In this document: one piece after another, positions 1-8,769 of the stretch
How positions within the stretch are numbered: the first letter of the stretch is position 1
Layout of the letters: the number at the start of each line of letters is the position of its first letter
Source: Clavibacter sepedonicus
GTDB lineage: Bacteria; Actinomycetota; Actinomycetes; Actinomycetales; Microbacteriaceae
DNA length: 64,000 bases
Direction of reading: 5' to 3'
Assembly: GCF_000069225.1 (NCBI RefSeq)
Contig: NC_010407.1
Span: 1,922,001-1,986,000, forward strand
Position numbers and translations under genes: made by a program
Notes under the pieces: model-generated
What the model was told of the DNA's origin: nothing
Seen by the model: only the letters and a program-made list of their open reading frames with translations
Database searches by the model: none

Positions 1-599
1 GCGATGTCGGGGGCCTGGAAGAACACGGAGAGGGACGGCACGGTGCGGGCCGGGGCGGCGGGCGCCTCGACGACGGGCTCCGTCGCGGCGGGCTCGTCGA
101 CCGCGGGCTCGGCGACCGCGGCGTCGGGGATGCCGACGTCCGGATCGGGGATGCCGGACACGGGCGCGTCCTGCTCGACGTCCGCGGCGACGGCGGCCTT
201 GCGCGGTGCGCGCTTCCGGGGTGCGCGCGCGGCGGGAGCCGCGGGAGCCTCCGTGTCGGCGTCGTCCGTGGACGCGGGTGCCGAGGCGGACGCGTCGACG
301 CTGGCGTCGTCCGGCTGGGCGACCGCGGGCGCGGATGCGGCGGTGCTCGCGCGGCGGGAGCGACGGACGACCGGCGCCTCCATCTCGTCGGGCATGGACT
401 GGGTGTCGTCGTTCTCGTTCAGGGTGTGGCCCTTCGCTTCGGAGGCGGCGGACGTGCCGCTCGCCTCGGGGGTCGCGGTCGCGGGGAGGGCGGGCGTGCC
501 GCCGGTCCCCGTCGCCGCGGTCGGCTCGGCGCGGCGGCCCGTGAGCCGCTCGAAGAGGCTGGGACGCCTCCTGCCGGTGTTCTCGTCTCTCTCCACCAT
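1..599 (-). CDS. rne: Ribonuclease E/G, N-terminal part (cut by window edge)
   Basis: About 199 codons are visible on the minus strand, starting at ATG 599 with a GAGGAG ribosome site about 10 nt upstream, and the frame stays open to the window edge. The visible part is a disordered Ala/Pro/Glu/Asp-rich region with short basic patches (RRSRRAS, RKRAPRKA), and at the edge it turns into a segment reading FFQAPD, which matches the start of the conserved part of actinobacterial RNase E. The catalytic S1 and DNase-like domains lie outside the window. The neighbourhood (ndk, folC, ileS on the other side) is the usual actinobacterial location of rne. The role, endonucleolytic mRNA decay and rRNA maturation, is inferred from family and context since no catalytic residue is visible here. 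Confidence 0.72.
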   Translation of the reverse strand, partial: MVERDENTGRRRPSLFERLTGRRAEPTAATGTGGTPALPATATPEASGTSAASEAKGHTLNENDDTQSMPDEMEAPVVRRSRRASTAASAPAVAQPDDASVDASASAPASTDDADTEAPAAPAARAPRKRAPRKAAVAADVEQDAPVSGIPDPDVGIPDAAVAEPAVDEPAATEPVVEAPAAPARTVPSLSVFFQAPDI

Positions 600-904
600 C
601 TCTGGTGCACTCCTCAACCGGTCGGTACGGCCGCGCCGTACCCCGGTAGCTCTCCGAGTGGATCCCCGCGTGCGCGGTTCTCCGTCGATCCTGGTCTGCG
701 ACGTCCGGCCCGAGGCTTCGGTCGTGCGCACTGGTACGGAACTGGCTATCCGCCGCCGGACGTGCCGTGCGGCCCGGGTCTGCCCCGGGAAAGACTCTTC
801 ATGGTGGTCGTCCCGCGCGGCGGGTCGACCTGCCTGCCAGTATCGCACGCCGACGCCCACCGGGCCGTCAGGGTCGGCGCTCCCCCGTCTGCCATGATCG
901 CCGC
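600..904. other. Divergent intergenic region rne / VKOR gene
   Basis: A 305-bp gene-free stretch between the minus-strand rne start and the plus-strand VKOR start. It must hold both promoters. On the plus strand CATGAT at 893-898 lies 6 nt before the ATG at 905, the spacing seen for leaderless genes elsewhere in this window, but the match to a -10 box is imperfect. No RNA gene, repeat or attachment site was seen. Confidence 0.4.
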
Positions 905-1513
905 ATGACCGCCACCCGGGCCCCCGCGCACCCCCGTTCGCTGGCCGTCCTGCTCGTCGTCACGGGCGTCGTCGGCTGGATCGGCGCGTTCGTCCTCGTG
1001 CTCGACCGGCTGCACCTCCTCGAGAACCCGGGCGCGTCGCTCTCCTGCGACGTGAACCCGTTCATCTCCTGCGCCACCGTGATCGAGTCGCCGCAGGGCT
1101 CGCTGTTCGGCTTCCCCAACCCGCTCATCGGCGTGGCCGCGTTCGTGGTGCCGATCGTGATCGGCATGGCGCTGTTCGCGGGTGCCCGGTTCGCGCGCTG
1201 GTTCTGGACCCTGTTCGCGCTGGGGACGTTCGCGGGCTGGGTCTTCGTGACGTGGCTCTTCGCCCAGAGCGTCTTCGTCATCGGCGCGCTCTGCCCCTAC
1301 TGCCTCCTGGTGTGGAGCGCGATGATCCCGCTGTGGTGGGGCACGCTGTCGGCGACCGCACGCGCGGGGCTGCTGCCGCTGCCCGCCGGGATCCGCCGGG
1401 CCGCCGATGCCGTGGCGCCCTACACCTGGGCGGTCGTGGTGCTCGACTACGCGATCATCGTGGTCGCGATCGTCTCCACGTTCCCTGCCCTCATCCCGAC
1501 GCTCCTCGGCTGA
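905..1513 (+). CDS. Vitamin K epoxide reductase (VKOR) family membrane protein
   Basis: A 202-residue integral membrane protein. Bacterial VKOR homologues reoxidise DsbA-like partners and pass electrons to menaquinone, supporting disulfide formation outside the cytoplasm. The sequence shows several hydrophobic helices, a CPYC redox motif at residues 130-133 and the loop cysteine pair Cys48 and Cys56, which are the four cysteines expected for the family. The start at ATG 905 is chosen because the hydrophobic segment begins about residue 13 and upstream codons look non-coding. No DsbA partner is next to it. It converges on ndk, with a strong terminator hairpin between the two genes. Confidence 0.9.
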   Translation: MTATRAPAHPRSLAVLLVVTGVVGWIGAFVLVLDRLHLLENPGASLSCDVNPFISCATVIESPQGSLFGFPNPLIGVAAFVVPIVIGMALFAGARFARWFWTLFALGTFAGWVFVTWLFAQSVFVIGALCPYCLLVWSAMIPLWWGTLSATARAGLLPLPAGIRRAADAVAPYTWAVVVLDYAIIVVAIVSTFPALIPTLLG

Positions 1514-1522
1514 GCCGCCGGG

Positions 1523-1568
1523 ACGACGAGAGGGGCCGACCGGTCATCCGGTCGGCCCCTCTCGTCGT
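1523..1568. terminator. Bidirectional terminator hairpin between VKOR gene and ndk
   Basis: A perfect 21-bp inverted repeat (arms 1523-1543 and 1548-1568) with a 4-nt TCAT loop lies between two convergent genes, 9 nt after the VKOR stop and 7 nt from the ndk stop. No long T-run follows, as is common in GC-rich actinobacteria. Confidence 0.88.
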
Positions 1569-1575
1569 GCGGACC

Positions 1576-1995
1576 CTAGAACCAGAGGGCGAGCTCGCGC
1601 GCGGCGGACTCGGGCGAGTCGCTGCCGTGCACGAGGTTCTGCGTGACCGCGAGGCCCCAGTCGCGGCCGAGGTCGCCGCGGATCGTGCCGGGAGCGGCGC
1701 CCGTCGGGTCGGTCGTGCCGGCGAGCGAGCGGAAGCCCTCGATGGCGCGGTTCCCAGCGACGCGGACCGCGACGATCGGGCCCGACTCCATGAACTCGAC
1801 GAGCGGCTCGTAGAACGGCTTGCCCTGGTGCTCCTCGTAGTGCTGCTCGAGCAGCGCGCGCTCGGCCTGCACCATGCGGAGGTCGACGATCTGGTAGCCC
1901 TTGGCCTCGATGCGGCGGAGGATCTCGCCGGTGAGGCCGCGGGCGACACCGTCGGGCTTGACGAGGACGAGGGTCTCCTGGACGGGAGCGGACAT
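1576..1995 (-). CDS. ndk: Nucleoside diphosphate kinase
   Basis: A 139-residue cytoplasmic enzyme that transfers the gamma-phosphate of ATP to other (d)NDPs by a phospho-histidine intermediate. The catalytic histidine is His123 in the motif NLVHGSDS (residues 120-127), and the N-terminal TLVLVKPDGV strand is typical. Length matches the family. A very good AGGAGG ribosome site stands 6 nt before the ATG. It lies just downstream of the DUF4233 gene (gap 9 nt), so it is probably the last gene of the ileS-folC operon or is expressed with it. Confidence 0.97.
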   Translation of the reverse strand: MSAPVQETLVLVKPDGVARGLTGEILRRIEAKGYQIVDLRMVQAERALLEQHYEEHQGKPFYEPLVEFMESGPIVAVRVAGNRAIEGFRSLAGTTDPTGAAPGTIRGDLGRDWGLAVTQNLVHGSDSPESAARELALWF

Positions 1996-2004
1996 GGGTG
2001 CCTC

Positions 2005-2508
2005 CTACGGGGTGGGAGCCGGCGGCTCGGTGGTCGGTCGGTGGGCGGTCGGGCGGTCGTCGCCGGGGCGGTCCGCTGCGTCGGGCTGCGTGGCGGCCTG
2101 CTCGTCGAGCATGGCCTGCTCCCACGCGCCGCGCGCGGCTGCCTTCTCGCGGTCGATGCGGGCCCCCTGCACCATGGCGTAGATCCACAGCAGCAGGAAG
2201 AACCCGCCGACCGCGAACATCGCGGGCAGCACGAAGCCGGTGAGGACGACCAGCACCTGCACGACCCAGCCGGCGCGGATGCCGAGCGGCGTACGGAGCG
2301 TGCCGACCACGGCGAGCATCGCGAGCACGAGCAGCGCGCCGCCGCCGAGCGCCGGCATGGCGGGCAGCGCCGCGAGGCCGAACGCGACGAGGCTCGCCAG
2401 GAACACGACGATGACCTGGAAGCCCATGACGATGGACCCGAGGATCTCGACCGTCGTGCGGGGCGGGCGCGGTCGGCGCGTGCGGGCCGGACGGCCGTCG
2501 GCGCTCAC
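2005..2508 (-). CDS. DUF4233 family membrane protein
   Basis: A 167-residue protein starting at a GTG that overlaps the folC stop codon (GTGA, 4 nt), so translation is coupled to folC. After a basic N-terminus rich in Arg and Pro it has about four hydrophobic helices (residues ~20-130) and a polar, Ala/Asp-rich tail. Proteins of this type follow folC in many Actinobacteria and carry the DUF4233 label; no biochemical role is established. Identification rests on position, size and helix pattern. Confidence 0.75.
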   Translation of the reverse strand: MSADGRPARTRRPRPPRTTVEILGSIVMGFQVIVVFLASLVAFGLAALPAMPALGGGALLVLAMLAVVGTLRTPLGIRAGWVVQVLVVLTGFVLPAMFAVGGFFLLLWIYAMVQGARIDREKAAARGAWEQAMLDEQAATQPDAADRPGDDRPTAHRPTTEPPAPTP

Positions 2509-4079
2509 GCGGTCTTCCAGCCCTCGTCGGCGGCGTGCGCGATGGCCTCGCCGACGAGGAGGATCGAGCCGGAGACGAGCGCCGCGCCCTTCTCGGTCTC
2601 GCCCGCGGAGTCGCGCGCGTCCTCGAGGGCGGTGCGGAGGTCGGGCTCGACCGTGACGCGGTCGCGGCCGACGACGCCGACGACGACGCGGGCGAGCTCG
2701 TCGGGATCCACCGAGCGCTCGGACGTGGAGCGCGTGACGATGAAGTGGTCGACCACGGGCGCGAGCTCGCGCACGATGCCCTCCGCGTCCTTGCCCTCGA
2801 GCACGCCGATGACGGCGGTCACGCGGTCGAAGGTGAAGTAGACGGGCAGCGCGGCCGCGAGCGATGCGGCACCGGCGGGGTTGTGCGCCGCGTCGACCAG
2901 CACGGTCGGCTCGGTGCCGACGACCTGCAGGCGGCCCGGGCTCGTCGCGGTGGCGAGGCCCTCCGCGAGCACGTCGTCGTGGATGGCGTGGTCGCCGCCG
3001 CCGAGGAACGACTCGACCGCGGCGATCGCGACCGCGGCGTTCTGCGCCTGGTGCGCGCCGAACATCGGCAGGAACACGTCGCGGTACGTGCCCGCGAGCC
3101 CCTGGACGCTGATGACCTGGCCGCCGACCGCGAGGGTGGTGTCGAGGAGGCGGAACCGCTCGCCCTCGATCGACCACGTCGACTCGGTGAGCTCGGCCGC
3201 GCGCGTGAGCTCGGCCACGACCTCGGGCAGCTGGGCGCTCGAGACGACGTCCGCGGCGGGCTTCACGATGCCGGACTTGGTGCGCGCGATCTCCGCGACG
3301 GTGGATCCCAGCCGCTGCGTGTGGTCGAGCGACACGGGCGTGAAGACCGCGACCTGGCCGTCGCCGACGTTGGTGCTGTCCCACTCGCCGCCCATGCCGA
3401 CCTCGATCACGGCGACGTCGACGGGCGCGTCGGCGAAGGACGCGAACGCGAGCACCGTGAGCGCCTCGAAGAAGGTGACGGGCTCCTCCCCCGCGGCGAC
3501 GAGCTCCCGGTCGACCAGGTCGATGAAGGGCTCGACGTCGGCCCAGTTGCGGCTGAGCGCCTCGTCGCTGATCGGCAGGCCGTCGACGACGATGCGCTCG
3601 TTGAAGCGCACGAGGTGCGGGCTCGTGAAGAGGCCCGTGCGGAGGCCGGCCGCGCGCAGGATGCTCTCCGTCATCCGGCTCGTCGACGTCTTCCCGTTGG
3701 TGCCCGTGACGTGGACGATCGGGTAGGCCCGCTGGGGGTCGCCGAGCAGCTCCACGACGCGGCGGGTCGCGGACAGGCGCGGCTGCGGCGCCTGCTCCCC
3801 CACCCGCGCGAGGAGCGCCTGGTACACGGCGTCGCCCTCGCGCTCGAAGTAGTTCTCGTCGTCGACCTCGCGGCCGGCGACGATCGACTGCTCGGCCTCG
3901 CGGCGGAGCTCGGCCGCGTCGTCGGCGAAGAGCTGGTCGTCGCTCAGGCCGTCGACGTCGGGATCGAGCGCGCGCGCCGCGGCGTCGACGCCCTCGTCCG
4001 TCTCGGGCTCGAAGTCGTCGTCGCGCCGGACGTCGTCCGGGTCGTCGTCGAAGGGGCGTCCGCCCTGCTGGTCGCTCAT
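2505..4079 (-). CDS. folC: Bifunctional folylpolyglutamate synthase / dihydrofolate synthase
   Basis: A 524-residue ATP-dependent ligase that adds glutamate to dihydropteroate and to folates. The Mur-ligase-type P-loop GTNGKTS is at residues 126-132, followed by the [12 protein letters not shown] folate-binding segment and the C-terminal [13 protein letters not shown] motif. It is longer than most FolC proteins because of an acidic, probably disordered N-terminal extension of about 70 residues rich in Asp and Glu. Its ATG overlaps the ileS stop codon by 4 nt (ATGA) and its own stop overlaps the next gene, so ileS, folC and the DUF4233 gene form a tightly coupled unit. Confidence 0.96.
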   Translation of the reverse strand: MSDQQGGRPFDDDPDDVRRDDDFEPETDEGVDAAARALDPDVDGLSDDQLFADDAAELRREAEQSIVAGREVDDENYFEREGDAVYQALLARVGEQAPQPRLSATRRVVELLGDPQRAYPIVHVTGTNGKTSTSRMTESILRAAGLRTGLFTSPHLVRFNERIVVDGLPISDEALSRNWADVEPFIDLVDRELVAAGEEPVTFFEALTVLAFASFADAPVDVAVIEVGMGGEWDSTNVGDGQVAVFTPVSLDHTQRLGSTVAEIARTKSGIVKPAADVVSSAQLPEVVAELTRAAELTESTWSIEGERFRLLDTTLAVGGQVISVQGLAGTYRDVFLPMFGAHQAQNAAVAIAAVESFLGGGDHAIHDDVLAEGLATATSPGRLQVVGTEPTVLVDAAHNPAGAASLAAALPVYFTFDRVTAVIGVLEGKDAEGIVRELAPVVDHFIVTRSTSERSVDPDELARVVVGVVGRDRVTVEPDLRTALEDARDSAGETEKGAALVSGSILLVGEAIAHAADEGWKTA

Positions 4080-7000
4080 GCTCGTTCCACCTCGATGTAC
4101 AGGGGCGATCCGCCGCCGACGGTGATGCCGGGGTCCGGATCCGCCGGTGCGTCCGCGTCGATCCGCAGCGCCACCGCCAGGGTCTCACGGGCGATGAGGT
4201 CGCGGAACCGCTCCGCCTGCTCCGCGCCCGCCGCGTCCAGCCGGATCACGAGGGAGATGCGGTCGCTCACGTCGAGGCCCGCGCCCTTCCGCGCGTCCTG
4301 GACGTTGCGCACCACGTCGCGCGCGAGCCCCTCGGCCTCGAGCTCGGGCGTGAGCGCGGTGTCGAGCAGCAGGTACCCGCCGCCCGGCAGGAGCGCGAGC
4401 GCCTGGTCGGCGCGGTCACCGGCCACCTCCAGCACGAGCTCGTACTCGCCGGCCACGAGCGGCGTGCCGCCCGCGACGACCTCGCCGTCGACTTCCGTCC
4501 AGTCGCCCTCGCGGGCGGCCTGGATCACCTGCTGCACGCCCTTGCCGAGGCGGGGCCCGGCGACGCGCGCGTTCACCGTGAGGCGGCGCGTGATGCCGGC
4601 GTCCGCCGCGCTCGTCGGCGTCAGCTCCTCGACGGCCACGGCCTTGACGTTGAGCTCGTCGCGCAGGATGTCCTCGAAGCGCGCGAGGCCGTCGGCGTCG
4701 TCGCTCACGACCGTCAGGCGCGCGAGCGGCTGGCGCACGCGGAGGCCGGACTGCTTGCGGAGCGAGAGCGCGGTCGAGGCGACCTGACGGACCCGGTCCA
4801 TCACCTCGACGAGGCGGTCGTCCGCGGGCAGGTCGTCGGGTTCGGGCCAGTCCTCCAGGTGGACGCTGCGCCCGCCCGTGAGGTCCTTCCAGATCCGCTC
4901 GGACACGAGCGGCAGCAGCGGCGCGGCGACGCGCGTCACGGTCTCGAGGACCGTGTACAGGGTGTCGAACGCGCGCGTGTCGCCGGCTTCCGTACCCGCC
5001 CAGAAGCGGTCGCGGCTGCGGCGCACGTACCAGTTGGTGAGCACGTCGGCGAAGTCGCGGAGGGAGGCCGCGGCCAGCGTCGAGTCGAGGGCGGTCATGT
5101 GCTCCGTGACCTCGGTGACGAGGCGGCGGGTGCGGGCCAGGACGTAGCGGTCCAGCACGTCGTCGCTCGTCGTGTCGCGGTGCGCCTCGTAGCCGCCGGG
5201 CTGCGCGGAGTTGGCGTAGAGGGAGAAGAAGTACCAGGTGCTCCAGAGCGGGAGCAGCACCTGGCGGACGCCCTCGCGGATCCCCTCCTCGGTGACGACG
5301 AGGTTGCCGCCGCGGAGCACGGGGCTCGCGAGGAGGAACCAGCGCATGGCGTCGGATCCGTCGCGGTCGAACACCTCGTTCACGTCCGGGTAGTTGCGGA
5401 GCGACTTCGACATCTTCTGGCCGTCGTTGCCGAGCACGATGCCGTGGCTGACGACGCTCGAGAACGCCGGCCGCCCGAACAGCGCGGTCGACAGCGCGTG
5501 CAGCGTGTAGAACCAGCCGCGGGTCTGGCCGATGTACTCGACGATGAAGTCCGCCGGGCTGTGCGCGTCGAACCACTCGCGGTTCTCGAACGGGTAGTGC
5601 ACCTGCGCGAAGGGCATGGATCCCGAGTCGAACCAGACGTCGAGCACGTCCTCGATGCGGCGCATGGTGGAGCGACCGGTCGGGTCGTCGGGGTTCGGGC
5701 GCGTGAGCCCGTCGATGAACGGGCGGTGCAGGTCGGTCGGCCGCACGCCGAAGTCCGCCTCGAGCTCGTCGAGGCTGCCGTACACGTCGATGCGCGGGTA
5801 CGCGGGGTCGTCGCTCTTCCACACGGGGATGGGGCTGCCCCAGAACCGGTTGCGCGAGATGGACCAGTCGCGGGCGTTGCCGATCCACTTGCCGAACTGG
5901 CCGTCCTTGACGTTCTCCGGCGTCCACTCGATGTCCTGGTTGAGGCGCACCATGTCGTCGCGGAAGTCGGTGACGCGCACGAACCAGCTGGAGACCGCCT
6001 TGTAGATGAGCGGGTTCTTGCAGCGCCAGCAGTGCGGGTAGGAGTGCTCGTAGCTGGCCTGGCGGATCAGGCGGCCCTGCGCCTTGAGCATGCGCGTGAG
6101 GGTCCTGCCGGCGTCCGACCACAGCTCGCCCGCGACCTCGGGGACGCTGTCGACGAAGCGGCCGCCCTCGTCGAGCGACAAGATCACGGGGATCCCGGCG
6201 GCGGCGCAGACCTGCTGGTCCTCCTCGCCGTAGGCCGGTGCCTGGTGGACGATGCCGGTGCCGTCGGTGGTCGTGACGTAGTCGGCGACGAGCACCTGCC
6301 ACGCGTTCTCGGTGCCGAAGACCTCGGTGTCGGCGTAGAAGTCCCAGAGCCGGTCGTACGCGACGCCCTCGAGCTCGCGGCCGAGCACGGTGCGGGAGAC
6401 GGCGGCGCGGGCATCCTCCGCGGACGCGTAGCCGAGGTCCTTGGCGTAGTTCCCCACCAGGTCCTGGGCGATGAGGTACTCGGATCCGAGCACCTCGGCC
6501 GCGAGCCGCACCGACGACTCGCGGGGCAGCGCGTCGGGCGCCTCGGAGTCGGGCGCGCCCGCGGGGCCGGCGGGGACGACGGCGTAGACGATGTCGGGCC
6601 CGACCGCGAGCGCCATGTTCGTCGGGAGGGTCCAGGGCGTGGTCGTCCAGGCGAGCGCGCGCACGGCGGTGAGGCCGAGCGACTCCGCCTTGGCGCCGAC
6701 GAGGGGGAACGTGACCGTGACGGACTGGTCCTGGCGCATGCGGTAGACGTCGTCGTCCATCCGCAGCTCGTGGTTGCTCAGGGGGGTCTGGTCGTGCCAG
6801 CAGTAGGGCAGCACGCGGAAGCCCTCGTAGGCGAGGCCCTTCGTGTGCAGCTGCTTGAACGCCCAGATGACCGACTCCATGAAGTCGAGGTCGAGCGTCT
6901 TGTAGTCGTCCTCGAAGTCGACCCAGCGGGCGGAGCGGGTGACGTAGTCCTCCCACTCGCCCGTGTACTCGAGCACCGAGCGGCGGGCGACGGCGTTGAA

Positions 7001-7381
7001 CTCCTCGACGCCCATCTCCTCGATCTCGCTCTTCTCGGTGATCCCGAGCTGGCGCATCGCCTCGAGCTCGGCGGGGAGGCCGTGCGTGTCCCAGCCGAAG
7101 CGGCGGTGGACCTGCTTGCCGCGCATGGTCTGGAAGCGCGGGAAGGCGTCCTTCGCGTAGCCGGTCAGCAGGTGCCCGTAGTGCGGCAGGCCGTTGGCGA
7201 AGGGCGGGCCGTCGTAGAAGACCCACTCGTCGCACCCCTCGCGGCGCTCGACGGAGGCGCGGAACGTGTCATCGCGCTTCCAGAACGCGAGGATGCCCTT
7301 CTCGACGTCCGGGAAGCGCGGGCTCGCGGCGACCTGGTCGGGGGCGCTCGGGTCGTCAGGGACGGGACGGGGGTAGGTCAT
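4076..7381 (-). CDS. ileS: Isoleucyl-tRNA synthetase
   Basis: A 1101-residue class I aminoacyl-tRNA synthetase. It has the HIGH-type motif HYGH at residues 67-70, the KMSKS motif at about residues 656-660, a long CP1 editing domain in between, and a C-terminal anticodon-binding region. Size and the HYGH variant fit the long, eukaryote-like IleRS found in many Actinobacteria. ATG 7381 is preceded by AGGAG with 5-nt spacing. The gene is preceded by an isoleucine T-box leader and by an IS481 copy that abuts its predicted -10 box. It heads the ileS-folC-DUF4233 operon. Confidence 0.97.
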   Translation of the reverse strand: MTYPRPVPDDPSAPDQVAASPRFPDVEKGILAFWKRDDTFRASVERREGCDEWVFYDGPPFANGLPHYGHLLTGYAKDAFPRFQTMRGKQVHRRFGWDTHGLPAELEAMRQLGITEKSEIEEMGVEEFNAVARRSVLEYTGEWEDYVTRSARWVDFEDDYKTLDLDFMESVIWAFKQLHTKGLAYEGFRVLPYCWHDQTPLSNHELRMDDDVYRMRQDQSVTVTFPLVGAKAESLGLTAVRALAWTTTPWTLPTNMALAVGPDIVYAVVPAGPAGAPDSEAPDALPRESSVRLAAEVLGSEYLIAQDLVGNYAKDLGYASAEDARAAVSRTVLGRELEGVAYDRLWDFYADTEVFGTENAWQVLVADYVTTTDGTGIVHQAPAYGEEDQQVCAAAGIPVILSLDEGGRFVDSVPEVAGELWSDAGRTLTRMLKAQGRLIRQASYEHSYPHCWRCKNPLIYKAVSSWFVRVTDFRDDMVRLNQDIEWTPENVKDGQFGKWIGNARDWSISRNRFWGSPIPVWKSDDPAYPRIDVYGSLDELEADFGVRPTDLHRPFIDGLTRPNPDDPTGRSTMRRIEDVLDVWFDSGSMPFAQVHYPFENREWFDAHSPADFIVEYIGQTRGWFYTLHALSTALFGRPAFSSVVSHGIVLGNDGQKMSKSLRNYPDVNEVFDRDGSDAMRWFLLASPVLRGGNLVVTEEGIREGVRQVLLPLWSTWYFFSLYANSAQPGGYEAHRDTTSDDVLDRYVLARTRRLVTEVTEHMTALDSTLAAASLRDFADVLTNWYVRRSRDRFWAGTEAGDTRAFDTLYTVLETVTRVAAPLLPLVSERIWKDLTGGRSVHLEDWPEPDDLPADDRLVEVMDRVRQVASTALSLRKQSGLRVRQPLARLTVVSDDADGLARFEDILRDELNVKAVAVEELTPTSAADAGITRRLTVNARVAGPRLGKGVQQVIQAAREGDWTEVDGEVVAGGTPLVAGEYELVLEVAGDRADQALALLPGGGYLLLDTALTPELEAEGLARDVVRNVQDARKGAGLDVSDRISLVIRLDAAGAEQAERFRDLIARETLAVALRIDADAPADPDPGITVGGGSPLYIEVERA

Positions 7382-7575
7382 GGCATCTCCTGCGGCGATG
7401 GGGATCTCCGCGAGGACGCCCGGATCCCCGAGCGCGGTACCACCCCGCTTGCCGCGCGATGCGCGACCACTCTCCTGAAGGCGATGACGGGCCCGACCCG
7501 TTCGGTTCTACTCGCCCGGTCGTCCCGGGCTTTCTTCCGAAGGCTCCCCGGTGATGGCCGGATCGGCGCCTGTGC
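7382..7575 (-). promoter_or_regulatory. Isoleucine T-box leader of ileS (translational type, ultrashort stem I)
   Basis: Read on the minus strand, the roughly 195-nt leader contains the hallmark T-box sequence GGGGTGGTACCGCG within 7433-7450, where the NCCA end of uncharged tRNA pairs. Upstream are the conserved segments GGAGCCTTCGGAAGAA and AGTAGAACCGAACGGG (7497-7512), and a short stem I presents an ATC isoleucine specifier at 7553-7555. Downstream of the T-box, arms at 7400-7406 and 7423-7429 (GGGGATC/GATCCCC) form a hairpin just before the ribosome site AGGAG at 7387-7391. There is no U-run terminator, so control is expected at translation: uncharged tRNA-Ile frees the ribosome site. This matches known actinobacterial ileS T-boxes. 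Confidence 0.9.
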
Positions 7576-7580
7576 CGTCG

Positions 7581-7586
7581 ATCCTA
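7581..7586 (-). promoter_or_regulatory. Predicted -10 box of ileS (TAGGAT)
   Basis: TAGGAT read on the minus strand, placing the start of transcription near 7574, the 5' end of the T-box leader. The same hexamer type precedes several other genes in this window. Its first TAG belongs to the CTAG at 7584-7587 that serves as target duplication of the IS481 copy, so the element begins 2 nt upstream of this box. Confidence 0.55.
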
Positions 7587-7597
7587 GCTGTACTGGG

Positions 7598-8545
7598 TCA
7601 TGACGTTGGTGACACTCGGGCCGCGGGCGTGAGCCCGTGGCTTGAGTGGATTCGTTCAGTGTTGTAGTGCTCGATGAAGGGGTCAAGCGCGTCGGCCCGG
7701 TGTTGGTTGCTGGTGAAGGGTTGCCGGTAGGCCCACTCGGTGGCGAGGGTGCGGTTGAAGCGCTCGACCTTCCCGTTCGTCTGGGGCCGGTACGGGCGGG
7801 TGCGTGTGTGGGCGATGGTGCCGAGCGCCTCGGTGAAGGCGTGGGAGCGGTAGCAGGAGCCGTTGTCCGTCAGGACACGGATCACGGTGATGCCCGCGGC
7901 GGTGAAGAACGCGTTCGCGCGGGCCCAGAACGCGGCAGCGGTCTCCTTGCGCTCGTCGGTGAGGATCTCGGAGTACGCCAGTCGGGAGTGGTCATCCACG
8001 GCGTGGTGCAGGAACGCGTACCCCCGTCCGGTCCGGGGGTTGTTCTTCCGGCCGGCCTGTCGGCCGAGGACTCGGTGCCCGCCGCCGTCCGGGATACGGC
8101 CGAGCTTCTTGATGTCGACGTGGACCAGATCTCCCGGCGAGGAGTGCTCGTAACGTCGCGCGGGCGAGCGTCGGACGGGGAGTCCCGTCGCGGAATCCAG
8201 GTGCGTGAGCAACGGCATCCGGTAGCGACGGAGGACCCGCTCGACCGTGGAACGGGGGATACGCAGGTGGTAGCTGATGCGGTGCGGGCCCCACCGGCGA
8301 GTGAATCTCAGCGCGACGATCCGCCGCTCCCGACGCCGACTCGTGCGCCCGGGCTGACGGTGCGGACGGGATGACCGGTCCGTCATCGGCAACCCGGCCC
8401 GATACCGGCGAGCCCATCTCGACGCCGTCGCCGGCGAGCACTGGAACCTCTCCGCCGCACGCCGGACCGGCCACCCGTCCTCGATGATCAACCGGGCAAG
8501 CCGAAGCCTGCCCGCGGGAGTGAACGGGGCGTTAGCGTGAGTCAC
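7598..8545 (-). CDS. IS481 family transposase (copy A)
   Basis: A 315-residue DDE transposase. The N-terminal helix-turn-helix covers about residues 10-60 (ERFQCSPATASRWARRYR), followed by the rve integrase core with HVDIKKLGRIPDGGGHR, an acidic DDHSR motif, VLTDNGSCY and the glutamate-bearing NGKVERFNRTL. It starts at GTG 8545, right after a 12-bp hairpin arm (8546-8557 pairing with 8589-8600) that contains its only ribosome site. Compared with copy B it is near-identical up to TLATEWAY, then has an unrelated C-terminus ending GLTPAARVSPTS, with its own TGA inside the terminal repeat. All catalytic residues appear present. Confidence 0.93.
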   Translation of the reverse strand: MTHANAPFTPAGRLRLARLIIEDGWPVRRAAERFQCSPATASRWARRYRAGLPMTDRSSRPHRQPGRTSRRRERRIVALRFTRRWGPHRISYHLRIPRSTVERVLRRYRMPLLTHLDSATGLPVRRSPARRYEHSSPGDLVHVDIKKLGRIPDGGGHRVLGRQAGRKNNPRTGRGYAFLHHAVDDHSRLAYSEILTDERKETAAAFWARANAFFTAAGITVIRVLTDNGSCYRSHAFTEALGTIAHTRTRPYRPQTNGKVERFNRTLATEWAYRQPFTSNQHRADALDPFIEHYNTERIHSSHGLTPAARVSPTS

Positions 8546-8600
8546 GAAGACCTCCGGTGATGACGTGTGCTTGGTAACTCACATCGTCCCGGAGGTCTTC
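8546..8600 (-). promoter_or_regulatory. Hairpin hiding the transposase ribosome site (copy A)
   Basis: A perfect 12-bp inverted repeat (GAAGACCTCCGG / CCGGAGGTCTTC) with arms 8546-8557 and 8589-8600 ends directly at the GTG start. The only Shine-Dalgarno (GGAGG) lies within the arm next to the start codon. An mRNA reading into the element from outside would fold this hairpin and block translation. Confidence 0.65.
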
Positions 8601-8756
8601 GCTATCCGCTCACGCGTTCACAACCTCCCGAGGAACTACAGCTAGCCGCGGCGGCTGCGGGCCCCGTCCGACGGAGCCGCGAGCACCGGTCGCGTCGCGT
8701 CCTCCGCGCTCCCCGTCGCGGGATCCTTTGCGCCCAAACCCCTGGCGCCGTCCCGA

Positions 8757-8762
8757 TAGGAT
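8757..8762 (+). promoter_or_regulatory. Predicted -10 box (TAGGAT) of the TetR gene at 8770
   Basis: TAGGAT ends 7 nt before ATG 8770 and no ribosome site intervenes, implying a leaderless transcript starting at or next to the A of ATG. No good -35 match was found. Confidence 0.5.
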
Positions 8763-8769
8763 CGGGCGC

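Larger units (their letters stand above)
7588..8641 (-). mobile_element. IS481-type insertion sequence, copy A (mosaic right end)
   Basis: A 1054-bp element bounded by CTGTA...TACAG and flanked by the direct repeat CTAG (7584-7587 and 8642-8645), the target duplication. The transposase-start end reads TGTAGTTCCTCGGGAGGTTG inward, the other end TGTACTGGGTCATGACGTTG; they are related but clearly diverged inverted repeats. The transposase-proximal end is the same as in copy B at 42248-43302, but the other end and the last ~45 codons of the transposase are different. It lies between ileS and a TetR gene, with the transposase pointing toward ileS. Confidence 0.9.

Noticed and set aside
4859..7603. 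Very long plus-strand open frame opposite ileS
   Set aside because: Composition (Val, Arg, Glu, Asp rich, no domain) is that of an antisense shadow of a high-GC gene; the minus strand encodes a clear IleRS.
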